From: Actinomadura flavalba DSM 45200
GTDB taxonomy: Bacteria > Actinomycetota > Actinomycetes > Streptosporangiales > Streptosporangiaceae
Length of the DNA stretch: 64,000 nucleotides
Assembly: GCF_000374305.1 (NCBI RefSeq)
Contig: NZ_KB894093.1
Span: forward strand, 372,001-436,000
Direction of reading: 5' to 3'
Position numbers and translations under genes: made by a program. Of this stretch, positions 18,312 through 27,677 are shown piece after piece. Each line of letters begins with the position of its first letter. Positions within the stretch are counted from its first letter, which is position 1. The notes under the pieces are model-generated. The model ran no database searches. It was not told where the DNA came from and saw only the letters and a list, made by a program, of their open reading frames with translations.

Positions 18312-19225
18312 CAGAAGTACCCCTCCTTCTTGCGGTCCTCCATGGCGGCCTCACTGGCGCGGTCGTCGGCGCGGGTCTGGCCGCGCTCGGTGATGCGCGT
18401 CGCCGCGATCTCCTCGATGACCTCGTCCAGCGTCCCGGCCGCCGACTTCACCGCGCCCGTGCAGGACGCGTCACCGACGGTCCGGTACCGGACGGTCGCC
18501 TCGAAGGCGGGCTCGTCGTCGCCCCGGTTGGCGTAGGAGATGTCGGCCAGCAGCATGCCGTCGCGCTCGAACACCTGGCGCGTGTGCGCGAAGTAGATCG
18601 GCGGCAGCTCCAGCTCCTCGCGCCGGATGTAGTCCCAGATGTCCAGCTCGGTCCAGTTGGACAGCGGGAACACCCGGACGTGCTCACCCTGGCGGATGCG
18701 GGTGTTGTACAGGTTCCACAGCTCGGGCCGCTGGTTCTTGGGGTCCCACTGGCCGAACTCGTCGCGGAACGACACCACGCGCTCCTTGGCGCGCGCCTTC
18801 TCCTCGTCGCGGCGGGCACCGCCGAACGCGGCGTCGAACCGGTGCTCCTCGATCGCGTCGAGCAGCGTCACCGTCTGGAGCCGGTTGCGGCTCGCGCGCC
18901 GTCCCGTCTCCTCCTGGACGCGGCCCTGGTCGATCGACTCCTGCACCGACGCCACCACCAGCCGCAGGCCCAGTTCGGCGACGCGGCGGTCGCGGTACTC
19001 GATGACCTCGGGGAAGTTGTGGCCGGTGTCGACGTGCATCACCGGGAACGGGATCGGCGCGGGCGCGAACGCCTTCTGCGCCAGGCGCAGCATGACGATG
19101 CTGTCCTTGCCGCCGGAGAACAGCAGGACGGGCCGCTCGAACTCGGCCGCGACCTCCCGGATGATCTGGATCGACTCGGCTTCCAGCACGTCGAGCTGGG
19201 ACAGCAGATAGTCGGAACGCTGCAT
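18311..19225 (-). CDS. cysD: Sulfate adenylyltransferase small subunit
   Basis: 304 residues, the usual length. PP-loop motif SGGKDS at 37-42 binds ATP; the C-terminal GYF end is typical of CysD. Catalytic subunit of ATP sulfurylase with the overlapping cysN. GGAGAG lies 11 nt before the ATG. A 90-nt gap with a hairpin separates it from the upstream CysQ-type gene. Confidence 0.95.
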   Translation of the reverse strand: MQRSDYLLSQLDVLEAESIQIIREVAAEFERPVLLFSGGKDSIVMLRLAQKAFAPAPIPFPVMHVDTGHNFPEVIEYRDRRVAELGLRLVVASVQESIDQGRVQEETGRRASRNRLQTVTLLDAIEEHRFDAAFGGARRDEEKARAKERVVSFRDEFGQWDPKNQRPELWNLYNTRIRQGEHVRVFPLSNWTELDIWDYIRREELELPPIYFAHTRQVFERDGMLLADISYANRGDDEPAFEATVRYRTVGDASCTGAVKSAAGTLDEVIEEIAATRITERGQTRADDRASEAAMEDRKKEGYF

Positions 19226-19269
19226 GTCTAGGGACTCTCTCCACGCTCTTGGGGCAGATGCACCGACGA

Positions 19270-19289
19270 GGGCCGCCGCACGGCGGCCC
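19270..19289 (-). terminator. Hairpin between the CysQ-type gene and cysD
   Basis: GGGCCGCCG and CGGCGGCCC flank two bases, giving a stem of about eight pairs with a four-base loop. It lies 27 nt after the phosphatase stop and 45 nt before the cysD start. It may end or attenuate transcription between the two. Confidence 0.4.
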
Positions 19290-19315
19290 GCCGGTCTGTG
19301 GAACTCGGGCGGCGC

Positions 19316-20176
19316 TCAGCCCGGCAGGGCGTCGCCCACCGCCTGAATGCCGGACAGCAGCGTCGATGCCGACACAGGGTGGCACACCAGGATATCCGGC
19401 AGCCGGGGGTCGGTGCGGTTGTAGACCAGCGGCGACCCGTCGATCCGGGACGCGTGCGCGCCCGCCGCCAGCGCCACCGCCGCCGGGGCGGCCGAGTCCC
19501 ACTCGTACTGGCCGCCCGCGTGCACGTACGCGTCCACGACGCCCTGGAGGACCGCCGAGATCTTCGCGCCCGCCGAGCCGATCGGCACCAGTTCCACGTC
19601 CGCGTCGAGGATGCCGGCCAGCCGCTGCACGAACTCCGGGGGGCGGGTGCGGCTCACGGCGACGCGCAGCCGTCCGGGCTCCGGCGGGCCGACGCGCAGC
19701 GGCGCGTCACCGGCCAGCGCGCCGTCCGGCGACGTGCGCAACGTCACTCCCTGAGCGGGCAGCGCCACCGCCCCGGCCGCCAGCTCGCCCTTCACCCACA
19801 GCGCCACGTGGACGGCCCAGTCCGAGCGGCCCTCCTCGGAGAACTCGCGGGTGCCGTCGAGCGGATCGACGATCCAGACGCGGTCGGCGGCCAGCCGGTC
19901 GGCGTCGGCGGTGTTGCCGGTCGGGGCGCGGTCGTCGCCCGCCGAACGCTTGCCCGCGACGGACGCGCGGCCCTCCTCCGACAGCACCGCGTCGCCCGGA
20001 CAGCGCTCGGCCAGCTCGGCCATCAGGTACTCGTGCGCCCGCAGGTCGCCCGTGTCCTTCAGGGCCCTCGCGTCGGCGAAGCCCAGCTCGTCCCGTACGC
20101 GCAGCAGCAGCCGCCCCGCCTCGGCGGCCAGCTCGGCCGCCGTCGCGTGATCGTCCGCCGGAGTGTGCCCCATCAT
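19316..20176 (-). CDS. cysQ: 3'(2'),5'-bisphosphate nucleotidase, CysQ type
   Basis: 286 residues of the inositol-monophosphatase family: SEEG (66-69), DPLDGT (104-109) and YEWDSAAP near residue 220 provide the three metal sites. CysQ converts PAP, the by-product of PAPS-using sulfotransferases, to AMP. Location beside cysDN and near an exopolysaccharide sulfotransferase supports this over an inositol substrate. The start is uncertain: two adjacent ATG codons (20176, 20173) and one at 20221 are in frame, none with a strong ribosome binding site; family alignment favours the ADDHA... region just after the pair. Confidence 0.85.
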   Translation of the reverse strand: MMGHTPADDHATAAELAAEAGRLLLRVRDELGFADARALKDTGDLRAHEYLMAELAERCPGDAVLSEEGRASVAGKRSAGDDRAPTGNTADADRLAADRVWIVDPLDGTREFSEEGRSDWAVHVALWVKGELAAGAVALPAQGVTLRTSPDGALAGDAPLRVGPPEPGRLRVAVSRTRPPEFVQRLAGILDADVELVPIGSAGAKISAVLQGVVDAYVHAGGQYEWDSAAPAAVALAAGAHASRIDGSPLVYNRTDPRLPDILVCHPVSASTLLSGIQAVGDALPG

Positions 20177-20238
20177 CCGTTCGCCCACAATCCCGACTAG
20201 GTCAGTTCGGTCGGTGCCCATTCTGCACGCCGCGCGGC

Positions 20239-21723
20239 TCAGTACGCGCCCGAGCCCCGGACGACCGCCGACCCCGTCTTCCACATGATCTGGAGGTCCA
20301 TCGCCAGCGACCAGTTGTCCACGTACCGCAGGTCGAGCCGGACCGACTCCTCCCACGTCAGGTCCGAGCGCCCGCTGACCTGCCACAGACCCGTCAGACC
20401 CGGCTTCACCACCAGCCGCCGGTACACGTCGTCGCCGTAGCGGGCGACCTCGTCCGGCAGCGGCGGACGCGGGCCGACCAGCGACATGTCGCCGCGCAGG
20501 ACGTTGATGAGCTGCGGCAGCTCGTCCAGCGAGTAGCGGCGCAAGACGCGGCCCACCCGGGTGATCCGCGGATCGGCCCGGATCTTGAACAGGACGCCGT
20601 CGCCCTCGTTGTCCTCCAGCAGCTCGCTCCTGCGGTGCTCGGCGTCCACGACCATCGTCCGGAACTTGAAGACGGTGAACTCGCGGCCCTCGCGGCCCAC
20701 CCGCGTCTGCCGGAACATCACCGGGCCGGGGCTCGTCGCCTTGATGACGAGCGCGACCAGCGCCAGCAGCGGGCTCAGCGCCAGCAGCCCCGCCAGCGCG
20801 CCGCTGCGGTCCACCAGGCCCTTCAGGACCTTCCGGCCGCCCTCCAGCTCGGGGTGCTCCACGTGCAGCAGCGGCAGCCCCGACACCGGGCGGATCGAGA
20901 TGCGCGGGCCCGCCACGTCCATCAGCGCGGGCGCGACGACCAGCTCCACGTCGTCGCGCTCGATCTGCCACGCCAGCCGGCGCAGCGCGACCCCGTCCAT
21001 CTCCGGGCACGACAGCACGGCCACCGAGTCGGCGCCGACCTGCCCGACCACGGCGGCGGCGTCACCGAACTCACCGAGCACCGGGACGCCCTCGACCTCG
21101 CGGACCGCGTCGTCGCCGGAGGCCAGCATCGGCGGCAGGCACACCGCGACGATGTCCATGCCGTGGTACGCCTTCTGCCGTAGCAACTGGATCAGGTCAG
21201 CGACGGCCGCGCGGTGCCCGACCGCGACGACGCGGCGCATGCACTCGCCGTTCCAGCGGCGCTTGTGCAGCCACTTGCGCAGCCGGTACCGGGCGAGCAG
21301 ATTGAGGAACGTGCCGAACGGCAGCGCCATCACGACGTAGCCGCGCGCGACCTCGGTCTTGGTCGCGTACGCGATGATCGCCACCGTCGCGATGAGGACG
21401 AACCCCGACCGCAGCACGCGGTGGAACTCCTCGTACCCGACGCCGACGTAGCGCGGCTGGTACGCCCGCGACAGCGCGAGCGTCAGCAGCCACGCCAGCG
21501 GCAGCAGGACCGTGAACGCGATGTAGGGCTCGGTGGAGTCGTGCGGGACGCCCGGGAAGCGCAGCACGTACGCGACGAGACCGGCGGTCAGCATGCTCAG
21601 GTAGTCGACGGCGACGGCCACCCGGCGGTACCGGCCGCTCCAGTTCGCACCCGGCGGACGGGTGCGCTGCACCCCGGGTTCAGCCTGGTCGGACCGCTGA
21701 CGGGTCTTGTCGATGACCGCCAC
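20239..21723 (-). CDS. Polyprenyl-phosphate sugar-1-phosphate transferase
   Basis: 494 residues from a GTG with GAGG about 6 nt upstream. Four to five N-terminal helices, a CoA-binding-like middle domain, one more helix ([20 protein letters not shown]), then the bacterial sugar transferase domain with [24 protein letters not shown] and [13 protein letters not shown], as in WcaJ, WbaP and CpsE. It starts glycan assembly by moving a sugar phosphate to undecaprenyl phosphate. It is probably the initiating enzyme for the Wzy/Wzx-type cluster at 4-15 kb. The upstream gap (21724-21905) contains a TCACATGTGA palindrome at 21806-21815 of unknown meaning. Confidence 0.9.
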   Translation of the reverse strand: MAVIDKTRQRSDQAEPGVQRTRPPGANWSGRYRRVAVAVDYLSMLTAGLVAYVLRFPGVPHDSTEPYIAFTVLLPLAWLLTLALSRAYQPRYVGVGYEEFHRVLRSGFVLIATVAIIAYATKTEVARGYVVMALPFGTFLNLLARYRLRKWLHKRRWNGECMRRVVAVGHRAAVADLIQLLRQKAYHGMDIVAVCLPPMLASGDDAVREVEGVPVLGEFGDAAAVVGQVGADSVAVLSCPEMDGVALRRLAWQIERDDVELVVAPALMDVAGPRISIRPVSGLPLLHVEHPELEGGRKVLKGLVDRSGALAGLLALSPLLALVALVIKATSPGPVMFRQTRVGREGREFTVFKFRTMVVDAEHRRSELLEDNEGDGVLFKIRADPRITRVGRVLRRYSLDELPQLINVLRGDMSLVGPRPPLPDEVARYGDDVYRRLVVKPGLTGLWQVSGRSDLTWEESVRLDLRYVDNWSLAMDLQIMWKTGSAVVRGSGAY

Positions 21724-21905
21724 TACGCCTCACCCAGCCCCTTGATCCGCACGCACGCCCCAAACGCACGATTCACCTGCAAGACGGCCGACAGACGTCC
21801 GAGGTTCACATGTGACGTGTATCCCGTCAGTGACGCATCTTACGGTTGCTTTATCGCTAGCCGGGAGCTAAGGCCCGAGTAGCCAGAAGATTCTGTTCAA
21901 AGTCA

Positions 21906-22481
21906 CTACAGGGCGTGGAACTCGTTCTGCGCCGCCGCCAGATCGGCGGACATCAGACGCTCCACGGCGTCCGCCGCACGCTCGACGTTCAACTCCAGCT
22001 CCCCCCGCTCGGCCGCCGAGAAGTCCTTCAGCACGAACGCCGCCGCGTCCATCCGCCCCGGCGGACGGCCCACGCCGAACCGTACGCGCAGGTACTCCTT
22101 CGACGCCAGCGAACGCGTGATCGACCGCAGCCCGTTGTGGCCGTTGTCACCCCCGCCCCGCTTCAGCCGGACCGCGCCGAACGGGACGTCCAGCTCATCG
22201 TGCACCACGACGAGCCGCTCCACCGGCGTCTTGAAGAACCCGGCCAGCGCCTTCACCGGCCCGCCCGACTCGTTCATGAACGAACGCGGCCTGGCCAGCA
22301 CCACCCGGTTCCCCGCCAGACGGCCCTCCACGACGTCCGCGCGCGACCGGTGCGCCTTGAACCGCCCGCCCGCCCGCGCCGCCAGCACGTCCAGCACCAG
22401 GAAGCCCGCGTTGTGCCGGTTGCCCGCGTACGACGGCCCGGGATTGCCCAGACCCACCACCAGCCACGGCTCGGCGTCCAC
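21906..22481 (-). CDS. pth: Peptidyl-tRNA hydrolase
   Basis: 191 residues from the chosen GTG, with GLGNPG at 10-15, catalytic His23 in NRHNAGF and the FMNESGG block. Cleaves peptidyl-tRNA released from stalled ribosomes. A GTG at 22499 is in frame and often would be called, but it lies only 2 nt after a long hairpin and has no ribosome binding site, whereas the GTG at 22481 has GAGAGG upstream and gives the usual N-terminus. The pth-rplY-prs-glmU order is the normal actinobacterial one. Confidence 0.9.
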   Translation of the reverse strand: MDAEPWLVVGLGNPGPSYAGNRHNAGFLVLDVLAARAGGRFKAHRSRADVVEGRLAGNRVVLARPRSFMNESGGPVKALAGFFKTPVERLVVVHDELDVPFGAVRLKRGGGDNGHNGLRSITRSLASKEYLRVRFGVGRPPGRMDAAAFVLKDFSAAERGELELNVERAADAVERLMSADLAAAQNEFHAL

Positions 22482-22501
22482 GGCCACCACCTCTCGCACG
22501 G

Positions 22502-22543
22502 CGAACGGCCCCTGCCGGTGCGCGCACCGGCAGGGGCCGTTCG
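22502..22543 (-). terminator. Perfect 42-nt palindrome after rplY
   Basis: Two 21-nt arms (22502-22522 and 22523-22543) are exact reverse complements with no spacer; in RNA the central GCGC would form the loop. It begins 37 nt after the rplY stop and ends directly before the pth region. It probably ends most rplY transcripts, with little readthrough into pth. There is no U-run. Confidence 0.75.
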
Positions 22544-22580
22544 AGGAAGAACACGCGGGCCGTCACGCGACGGCCCCAGA

Positions 22581-23237
22581 TCACTCGGCGGACTCGCCCT
22601 CGGCCTGCGCCTGCTCGCCCTCGGCGGCCTCGTCCTCGCCGCCCTCACCCTCGGCGGCCTCGTCCTCGGTGGCCTCGCCCTCGGTGTCACCGGCGGACAG
22701 CGTCGCGTCGACGACCTGCGCGATCAGCGTCTCCTCGTCGAGCGTGAGCGTCACGCCCGAGGGGAGCTTGACGTCCTTCGCGAGGATCTGCGCGCCGATC
22801 TCCAGGCCCTCGACCGAGACCTCGGCCGACTCGGGGATGTGCGTCGCCTCGGCCTCGACCGCGATCTGCACGACCGGCTGCTCGACCCGGGCGCCCGACA
22901 CGACGTCACCGACGACGTTCACGGCGATCTCGACGGACACCTTCTCGCCGCGACGGACCAGGATGAGGTCGACGTGCTCCAGGAAGCCCTTGATCGGGTC
23001 GCGCTGGACGTCCTTCGGGAGCGCCAGCTCGGTGCCCTTGCCCAGGCCCTCGATCGTCAGCAGCACGTTCGCGGTCTTCAGGGCCAGCATCAGCTCGTGG
23101 CCGGGAAGCGTGATGTGCTGCGGGTCGGTGCCGTGACCATAGAGGACGGCGGGAACCTTGCCGGCCCGGCGGGTGCGCCGCGCGGCACCCTTACCGAACT
23201 CGGTGCGCGGCTCGGCGGCGATGCGTACCTCGGACAC
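22581..23237 (-). CDS. rplY: 50S ribosomal protein L25/general stress protein Ctc
   Basis: 218 residues from a GTG with AAGGAG 8 nt upstream. Residues 1-95 form the 5S-rRNA-binding L25 domain (AAEPRTEFGKGAARR, VPAVLYGHG), 96-185 the Ctc/TL5 C-terminal domain. The last 33 residues are almost only Glu, Ala and Gly with repeats of EDEAAEGE, an acidic tail common in actinobacterial L25. It binds 5S rRNA in the large subunit. The longer frame upstream has no better start. Confidence 0.95.
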   Translation of the reverse strand: MSEVRIAAEPRTEFGKGAARRTRRAGKVPAVLYGHGTDPQHITLPGHELMLALKTANVLLTIEGLGKGTELALPKDVQRDPIKGFLEHVDLILVRRGEKVSVEIAVNVVGDVVSGARVEQPVVQIAVEAEATHIPESAEVSVEGLEIGAQILAKDVKLPSGVTLTLDEETLIAQVVDATLSAGDTEGEATEDEAAEGEGGEDEAAEGEQAQAEGESAE

Positions 23238-23483
23238 GGCGGAAACTCCTTGCTTGTTGCGATCCACGGCCGTCCACGACGGACGTCCGCTCCGGACTGA
23301 CTCAATCAGGCGATGCTCGGCGCGTTCATGCGCCGAAAGATTCTCTGGCGTTCCCCAGGGAGCACGGGTGACCCGATGGGTACCGGGACCGCACTGAAAC
23401 GACCCGGGGCATACGCGATTGGCCAAGTCTAGCCGATTCCGGCAACACCCAGCGCCACCGGGCGCCGCCGCCCGGACACGCCC

Positions 23484-23520
23484 CGGGCCGGCCGATCCGG
23501 AGTGCGGATCGACCGGTCCG
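23484..23520 (-). terminator. Terminator of prs
   Basis: Arms 23484-23499 and 23505-23520 pair over 16 positions with two imperfect pairs around a GAGTG loop, starting 13 nt after the prs stop. The remainder of the gap up to rplY (23238-23483) shows no gene. Confidence 0.6.
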
Positions 23521-23533
23521 GGAGGACGCGCCG

Positions 23534-24514
23534 CTAGCTGTGACCGCCGAACAGGCTCGTCACCGAACCGTCGCTGAACACCTCGTTGATCGCCCGCGCC
23601 ACCAGCGGCGCGATCGACAGGATCGTCAGCTTGTCGAACTGCTTCTCCTCCGGGATCGGCAGGGTGTCCGTCAGGATCACCTCCGAGATCCGGGAGTTCT
23701 TCAACCGGTCCACGGCGGGGCCCGACAGCACCCCGTGCGTCGCCGCCACCACGACCTTCGTCGCGCCGTTCTCGAACAGCGCGTCGGCCGCCTTCACGAT
23801 CGTGCCGCCGGTGTCGATCATGTCGTCGACGATGACGCAGGTGCGGCCCTCGACCTCACCGACGACGTCGAAGACCTTCACCTCGTTGGCGACCTCCGGG
23901 TCGCGCTTCTTGTGGATGATCGCCATCGGGACGCCGCCGAGCCGGTCCGACCAGCGCTCGGTCACCCGCACGCGGCCCGCGTCCGGCGCGACGACCGTCA
24001 CCTGCGTCAGGTCCAGCCGCTCCTCGAAGTGGTCGGCGAGCAGGTCCAGCGCGAACAGGTGGTCGACCGGGCCGTCGAAGAAGCCCTGGATCTGCGCGGT
24101 GTGCAGATCGACGGTGATCAGCCGGTGCGCGCCCGCCGTCTTGAACAGGTCGGCCACCAGCCGCGCGGAGATGGGTTCGCGGCCGCGGTGCTTCTTGTCC
24201 TGTCGCGCGTAGCCGAAGAACGGCGCCACCACGGTGATGCGCTTGGCGGACGCGCGCTTGAGCGCGTCCACCATGATCAACTGCTCCATGATCCACTGGT
24301 TGATCGGCGCCGTGTGACTCTGGATCACGAACGCGTCGGACCCGCGCACCGACTCCAGGAACCGGACGAACGTCTCACCGTTAGCGAAGTCGTACGCCGA
24401 GGTCGGCGTGAGCTCGATCTGGAGGTTGTCGGCCACCTCCTTCGCCAGCTCCGGGTGGGCACGGCCGGTGAAGAGCATCAGCTTCTTCTGGCCGTTCGCC
24501 TTGATCCCACTCAC
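23534..24514 (-). CDS. prs: Ribose-phosphate pyrophosphokinase
   Basis: 326 residues from a GTG with GGGGAG 9 nt upstream; the open frame extends further but those residues do not resemble the family. Conserved flexible loop and ATP site RQDKKHRGREPISA (104-117) and PRPP loop VDDMIDTGGT (229-238). Makes PRPP from ribose-5-phosphate and ATP for nucleotides, His and Trp. It follows glmU by 52 nt, the common actinobacterial pair. Confidence 0.95.
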   Translation of the reverse strand: MSGIKANGQKKLMLFTGRAHPELAKEVADNLQIELTPTSAYDFANGETFVRFLESVRGSDAFVIQSHTAPINQWIMEQLIMVDALKRASAKRITVVAPFFGYARQDKKHRGREPISARLVADLFKTAGAHRLITVDLHTAQIQGFFDGPVDHLFALDLLADHFEERLDLTQVTVVAPDAGRVRVTERWSDRLGGVPMAIIHKKRDPEVANEVKVFDVVGEVEGRTCVIVDDMIDTGGTIVKAADALFENGATKVVVAATHGVLSGPAVDRLKNSRISEVILTDTLPIPEEKQFDKLTILSIAPLVARAINEVFSDGSVTSLFGGHS

Positions 24515-24566
24515 GTCGAACAACTCCCCCTCGTAGACGTTCCCCGCCGGCGCGCACCCACGGCGA

Positions 24567-26012
24567 TCACTCGCCGTCCCGGTCCCGCTCATCGCGGGCC
24601 GCGCGGGCCGCCTCGGCGGACGGGGTGCCGGCGCGGCTGCGCTCGACCCACCCCTCGATATTCCGCTGCCGTCCCCGGGCGACACCGATCGCCCCGGGCG
24701 GAACGTCACTGGTGACGGTCGAGCCGGCCGCCGTGTAGGCGCCGTCGGCCACCGTCACCGGGGCGACCAGGACCGAGTTGCTGCCGACGAACGCCGCGGC
24801 GCCGATCTCGGTCCGGTGCTTGCCGACCCCGTCATAGTTCGCGAAGATCGTCCCCGCGCCGATGTTGGCGCCCGGCCCGATCTCCGCGTCGCCCACATAG
24901 GTGAGATGCGGCACCTTCGCGCCCTCGCCCACCTCGGAGTTCTTCAGTTCGACGTACGTGCCCGCCTTGGCCTTGCGCGCCAGCCGCGCCCCCGGACGCA
25001 GGTACGCGAACGGGCCGACCGACGCCTGCGGGCCGATCTCCGCGCCCACGCACACCGCGTTGACGACCGTCGCGTCCGCGCCGACGCGGGTGTCGGTCAG
25101 CGTGCAGCCCGGACCCACCTCCGCGCCCGCGCCCAGGTGCGTCGCGCCGTGGAGCTGCGTGTTCGGGTGGACGACCGCGTCGGGCTCGGCGGTCACCTCG
25201 ACGTCGATCCACGTGGAGGCCGGGTCGACGATCGTGACGCCCGCGCGCATGTGCGCCTCCAGCACGCGGTCGTTGAGCTGGCGGCGGGCCTGCGCGAGCT
25301 GGACGCGGTCGTTGACGCCCTGCGTCTCGACCCAGTCGGGCGCGAGGAACGCCCCGGCGCGGTGGCCGTCGCCGCGCAGGATGGCGACGACGTCGGTCAG
25401 GTACTCCTCGCCGCCCGCGTTGTCGGTGGTGACGCGCTTGAGCGCGTCGGCCAGGAGCGCGCCGTCGAACGCGTACATGCCGACGTTGATCTCGTGGACG
25501 GCGCGCTGCTCGGCGGTGGCGTCCTTGTGCTCGACGATGCCGGTGACGGCGCCGCCGGCGTCGCGCAGGACGCGGCCGTAGCCGGTCGCGTCGGGCATCT
25601 CGGTGGTGAGGACCGTGACGGCGTTGCCCTCGTCGCGGTGGGCGGCGGCCAGCGCCCGCAGCGTCTCCCCGCTCAGCAGCGGGTGGTCGCCGTTGGTGAC
25701 GACGACGGTGCCGTCGAGCGCACCGACCTGCTCCAGCACCATCCGCACGGCGTGCCCGGTGCCGCCCTGCCGCTCCTGCACGACGGCCTCGACCCCGGGC
25801 TCACGCTCGGCGAGATACGCCTCGACCTGCTCCCGGCGACTCCCCACGACGACGAACACCCGCCCGGGCTCCAGCGCCCGCGCGGCGGCGATCACATGCC
25901 CGACCATGGCGCGCCCACCGATCTCGTGGAGCACCTTGGAGGTACGGGACTTCATCCGGGTGCCCTCGCCTGCGGCAAGGACGATGACGGCAGCCGGGCG
26001 GCTAGCGCTCAC
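24567..26012 (-). CDS. glmU: Bifunctional GlmU (UDP-GlcNAc synthesis)
   Basis: 481 residues from a GTG. N-terminal uridylyltransferase with LAAGEGTRMKS (12-22), QGGTGHAV and NGDHPLL; C-terminal left-handed beta-helix acetyltransferase with hexapeptide repeats and the acetyl-acceptor region KVPHLTYVGDAEIG. Converts glucosamine-1-phosphate to UDP-GlcNAc, the precursor of peptidoglycan and of many surface glycans. The last 30 residues are charged and probably disordered. Upstream 26013-26195 shows nothing beyond promoter space. Confidence 0.95.
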   Translation of the reverse strand: MSASRPAAVIVLAAGEGTRMKSRTSKVLHEIGGRAMVGHVIAAARALEPGRVFVVVGSRREQVEAYLAEREPGVEAVVQERQGGTGHAVRMVLEQVGALDGTVVVTNGDHPLLSGETLRALAAAHRDEGNAVTVLTTEMPDATGYGRVLRDAGGAVTGIVEHKDATAEQRAVHEINVGMYAFDGALLADALKRVTTDNAGGEEYLTDVVAILRGDGHRAGAFLAPDWVETQGVNDRVQLAQARRQLNDRVLEAHMRAGVTIVDPASTWIDVEVTAEPDAVVHPNTQLHGATHLGAGAEVGPGCTLTDTRVGADATVVNAVCVGAEIGPQASVGPFAYLRPGARLARKAKAGTYVELKNSEVGEGAKVPHLTYVGDAEIGPGANIGAGTIFANYDGVGKHRTEIGAAAFVGSNSVLVAPVTVADGAYTAAGSTVTSDVPPGAIGVARGRQRNIEGWVERSRAGTPSAEAARAARDERDRDGE

Positions 26013-26195
26013 GAAGAGGCTCCTCGGCAGTGCGGACAGATCGGTACGGGCTGAAGATACGGCCTACGCCCCCACGCCCCGCGCGACCTGCGCCAACAGG
26101 GCATGCCAGGGCCAGACCCACCCGACTCCCGAAGGATACCGCCCTACCCGCATCTGTCACCCCACGGCACCCGCCCGGACCAGGCGACCGCGCGC

Positions 26196-26214
26196 GACCC
26201 GGAGGGGCCGGGTC
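26196..26214 (-). terminator. Hairpin downstream of tRNA-Gln
   Basis: Seven-bp stem GACCCGG/CCGGGTC (26196-26202 with 26208-26214) with a 5-nt loop, 16 nt past the tRNA 3' end. A plausible tRNA terminator, but short and without a U-run. Confidence 0.35.
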
Positions 26215-26230
26215 AAACCAGACAAACGTG

Positions 26231-26301
26231 CTCCCGGGGGAGGATTCGAACCCCCATAAGATCCACCAAAAAGACCTGTCCTGCCCTTAGACGACCCGGG
26301 A
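26231..26301 (-). tRNA. tRNA-Gln(UUG)
   Basis: 71-nt cloverleaf read on the minus strand: acceptor TCCCGGG pairs with CCCGGGA, D arm GTCT...GGAC, anticodon stem GGTCT/GGATC (including a G-U) with loop TTTTGGT, giving anticodon TTG, and T arm GGGGG-TTCGAAT-CCTCC. Discriminator is G. CCA is not encoded (GCAC follows). The TTTTGGT loop is usual for Gln(UUG) in actinobacteria. Confidence 0.9.
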
Positions 26302-26402
26302 AGGTCGGATTCGACCCGTTTGTGCGACGGCCCGAACCAGCCACCACGATACCGGTTCGCCCCTCGCCCGCCGTCCGGTTATCGGGCGCCGACCGGTCGC
26401 GT

Positions 26403-27677
26403 TCAGCCATTCTCGCGCCAGCGCCGGACCGCCGCCGCTTCCCCGAGCAGGACGGCGAGCGCCCAGCCCTCGATCCGGCGGTACATCTCCGTTCCGCGCG
26501 TGACGTCGACACGCAGACAGCCTCGATAGGCGGCACCCTGCGAGGGGGTCGTGCGCGGCACATGACGTTTGAGCGCCGGCTTGCGGAACGCATCGTCCCC
26601 CGATCCCGTGACGTCGCGCCAGAAGCGGTGGGCCGCCCCGATGTCGGCCGACTCGTGCATCTGCACACGGAACCTGAGCCGCTCCTTCGAGACCCCGGAA
26701 GCCGCCAGGAAGCGCAGGAAGAACACGACGAGCGCGGGATCGCTGTTGACGAACGTCACAGCCTCCCTCCGCTGGTAAGGCTTGTCCTTCGCGCCCTCGC
26801 ACCAGTAGGCGACCGCGCCGAGCAGCAGCAGCTCACGCGGTGTCAACTCACCCACCGAACCGGCCGCTTCGGCCGCGACGCTCCGATGAGCGCGAGCGGT
26901 CGCCGCATTGCGCTCCCGCCACGAGCGCCGTATCGCCGCCGAACGTCCGCTCGGTGACGCAGTGGCACGCCTCCCGTCCACGACACGGTCCCCGCAGGGA
27001 ACCGGATCGCCCCCGGGCTCGACGATGCCCTGGGACAGCCCCATGATGCGGTGATACAACGCGGCGGAACGCACCACACGTACGCGCAGGCACCCCCGGT
27101 ATCCAGGCCCGATGTTGCGCCGGTTCGTCTCCGCCCTGGCCGGTTTGATCACCGACGTGCCGAACTGGTCGTCCTCGACGTCCACGAGGGCGCGCCAGAA
27201 GGCGCGGGCGCCGCCCTCGTCCGCCGTCTCGTGAACCTGGAGCTGGAACCGCAGCGACTCGCGCGGTACGCCGAGGCGGGCGAGGAAGCGAAGAAAGATC
27301 GCGATCACCGCCGGGTCGGAGTTGATGAAGTCGACACGCGGGGCCGGGCCGCCGGGCTTCTCCTTGGCGCCTTCGCACCGGTAGAGCATCGCTCCCGCGA
27401 GCAGGAGATCACGCGAGCTCAGCGGCCCGACCAGGGAGGCGGCGGCCTGCTTGGCCGCGGCCCGTTCGCGCGAAACCCGCTCGTGCCGGACGCGGCGGGC
27501 CTCCGTGAGGGCCGTCCTGGAAGCGGTGGCCAGGCTCCCCTGCGGGTGGGGGAGGTCGCGGAGCCAGAGGGAGCAGGTGCTCTTGGAGATGTTCAGGAGG
27601 GCGGCTATCTCTGGGTAGGTCTTGCCCTCGGTGCGGAGGGCTCGGGCCTGGGTGCGGAGGTGTGGGGGCTTCGTCAT
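26403..27677 (-). CDS. HTH protein with duplicated LAGLIDADG-like domains
   Basis: 424 residues. An N-terminal helix-turn-helix (about 8-42, TYPEIAALLNISKSTCSLWL) is followed by two copies of one domain, about 90-215 and 275-410. Each copy starts with a LAGLIDADG-like helix (LLLAGAMLYRCEGAK, LLLLGAVAYWCEGAK), then FINSDPA/FVNSDPA, LRFQLQVHE/LRFRVQMHE, a FW pair, and YRGCLRV. Single-copy versions with the same HTH are, to my recollection, widespread and uncharacterised in actinomycetes; here the second copy lacks the HTH. The pseudo-twofold layout recalls single-chain homing endonucleases, but the acidic residue sits in CEGAK and activity is unproven. Its stop lies 101 nt upstream of tRNA-Gln. 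Confidence 0.6.
   Translation of the reverse strand: MTKPPHLRTQARALRTEGKTYPEIAALLNISKSTCSLWLRDLPHPQGSLATASRTALTEARRVRHERVSRERAAAKQAAASLVGPLSSRDLLLAGAMLYRCEGAKEKPGGPAPRVDFINSDPAVIAIFLRFLARLGVPRESLRFQLQVHETADEGGARAFWRALVDVEDDQFGTSVIKPARAETNRRNIGPGYRGCLRVRVVRSAALYHRIMGLSQGIVEPGGDPVPCGDRVVDGRRATASPSGRSAAIRRSWRERNAATARAHRSVAAEAAGSVGELTPRELLLLGAVAYWCEGAKDKPYQRREAVTFVNSDPALVVFFLRFLAASGVSKERLRFRVQMHESADIGAAHRFWRDVTGSGDDAFRKPALKRHVPRTTPSQGAAYRGCLRVDVTRGTEMYRRIEGWALAVLLGEAAAVRRWRENG

Noticed and set aside
26231-27677. tRNA-Gln with a nuclease-like gene beside it as an integrated element
   Set aside because: The gene lies on the 5' side of the tRNA, no integrase is present, and I saw no repeated tRNA 3' end.
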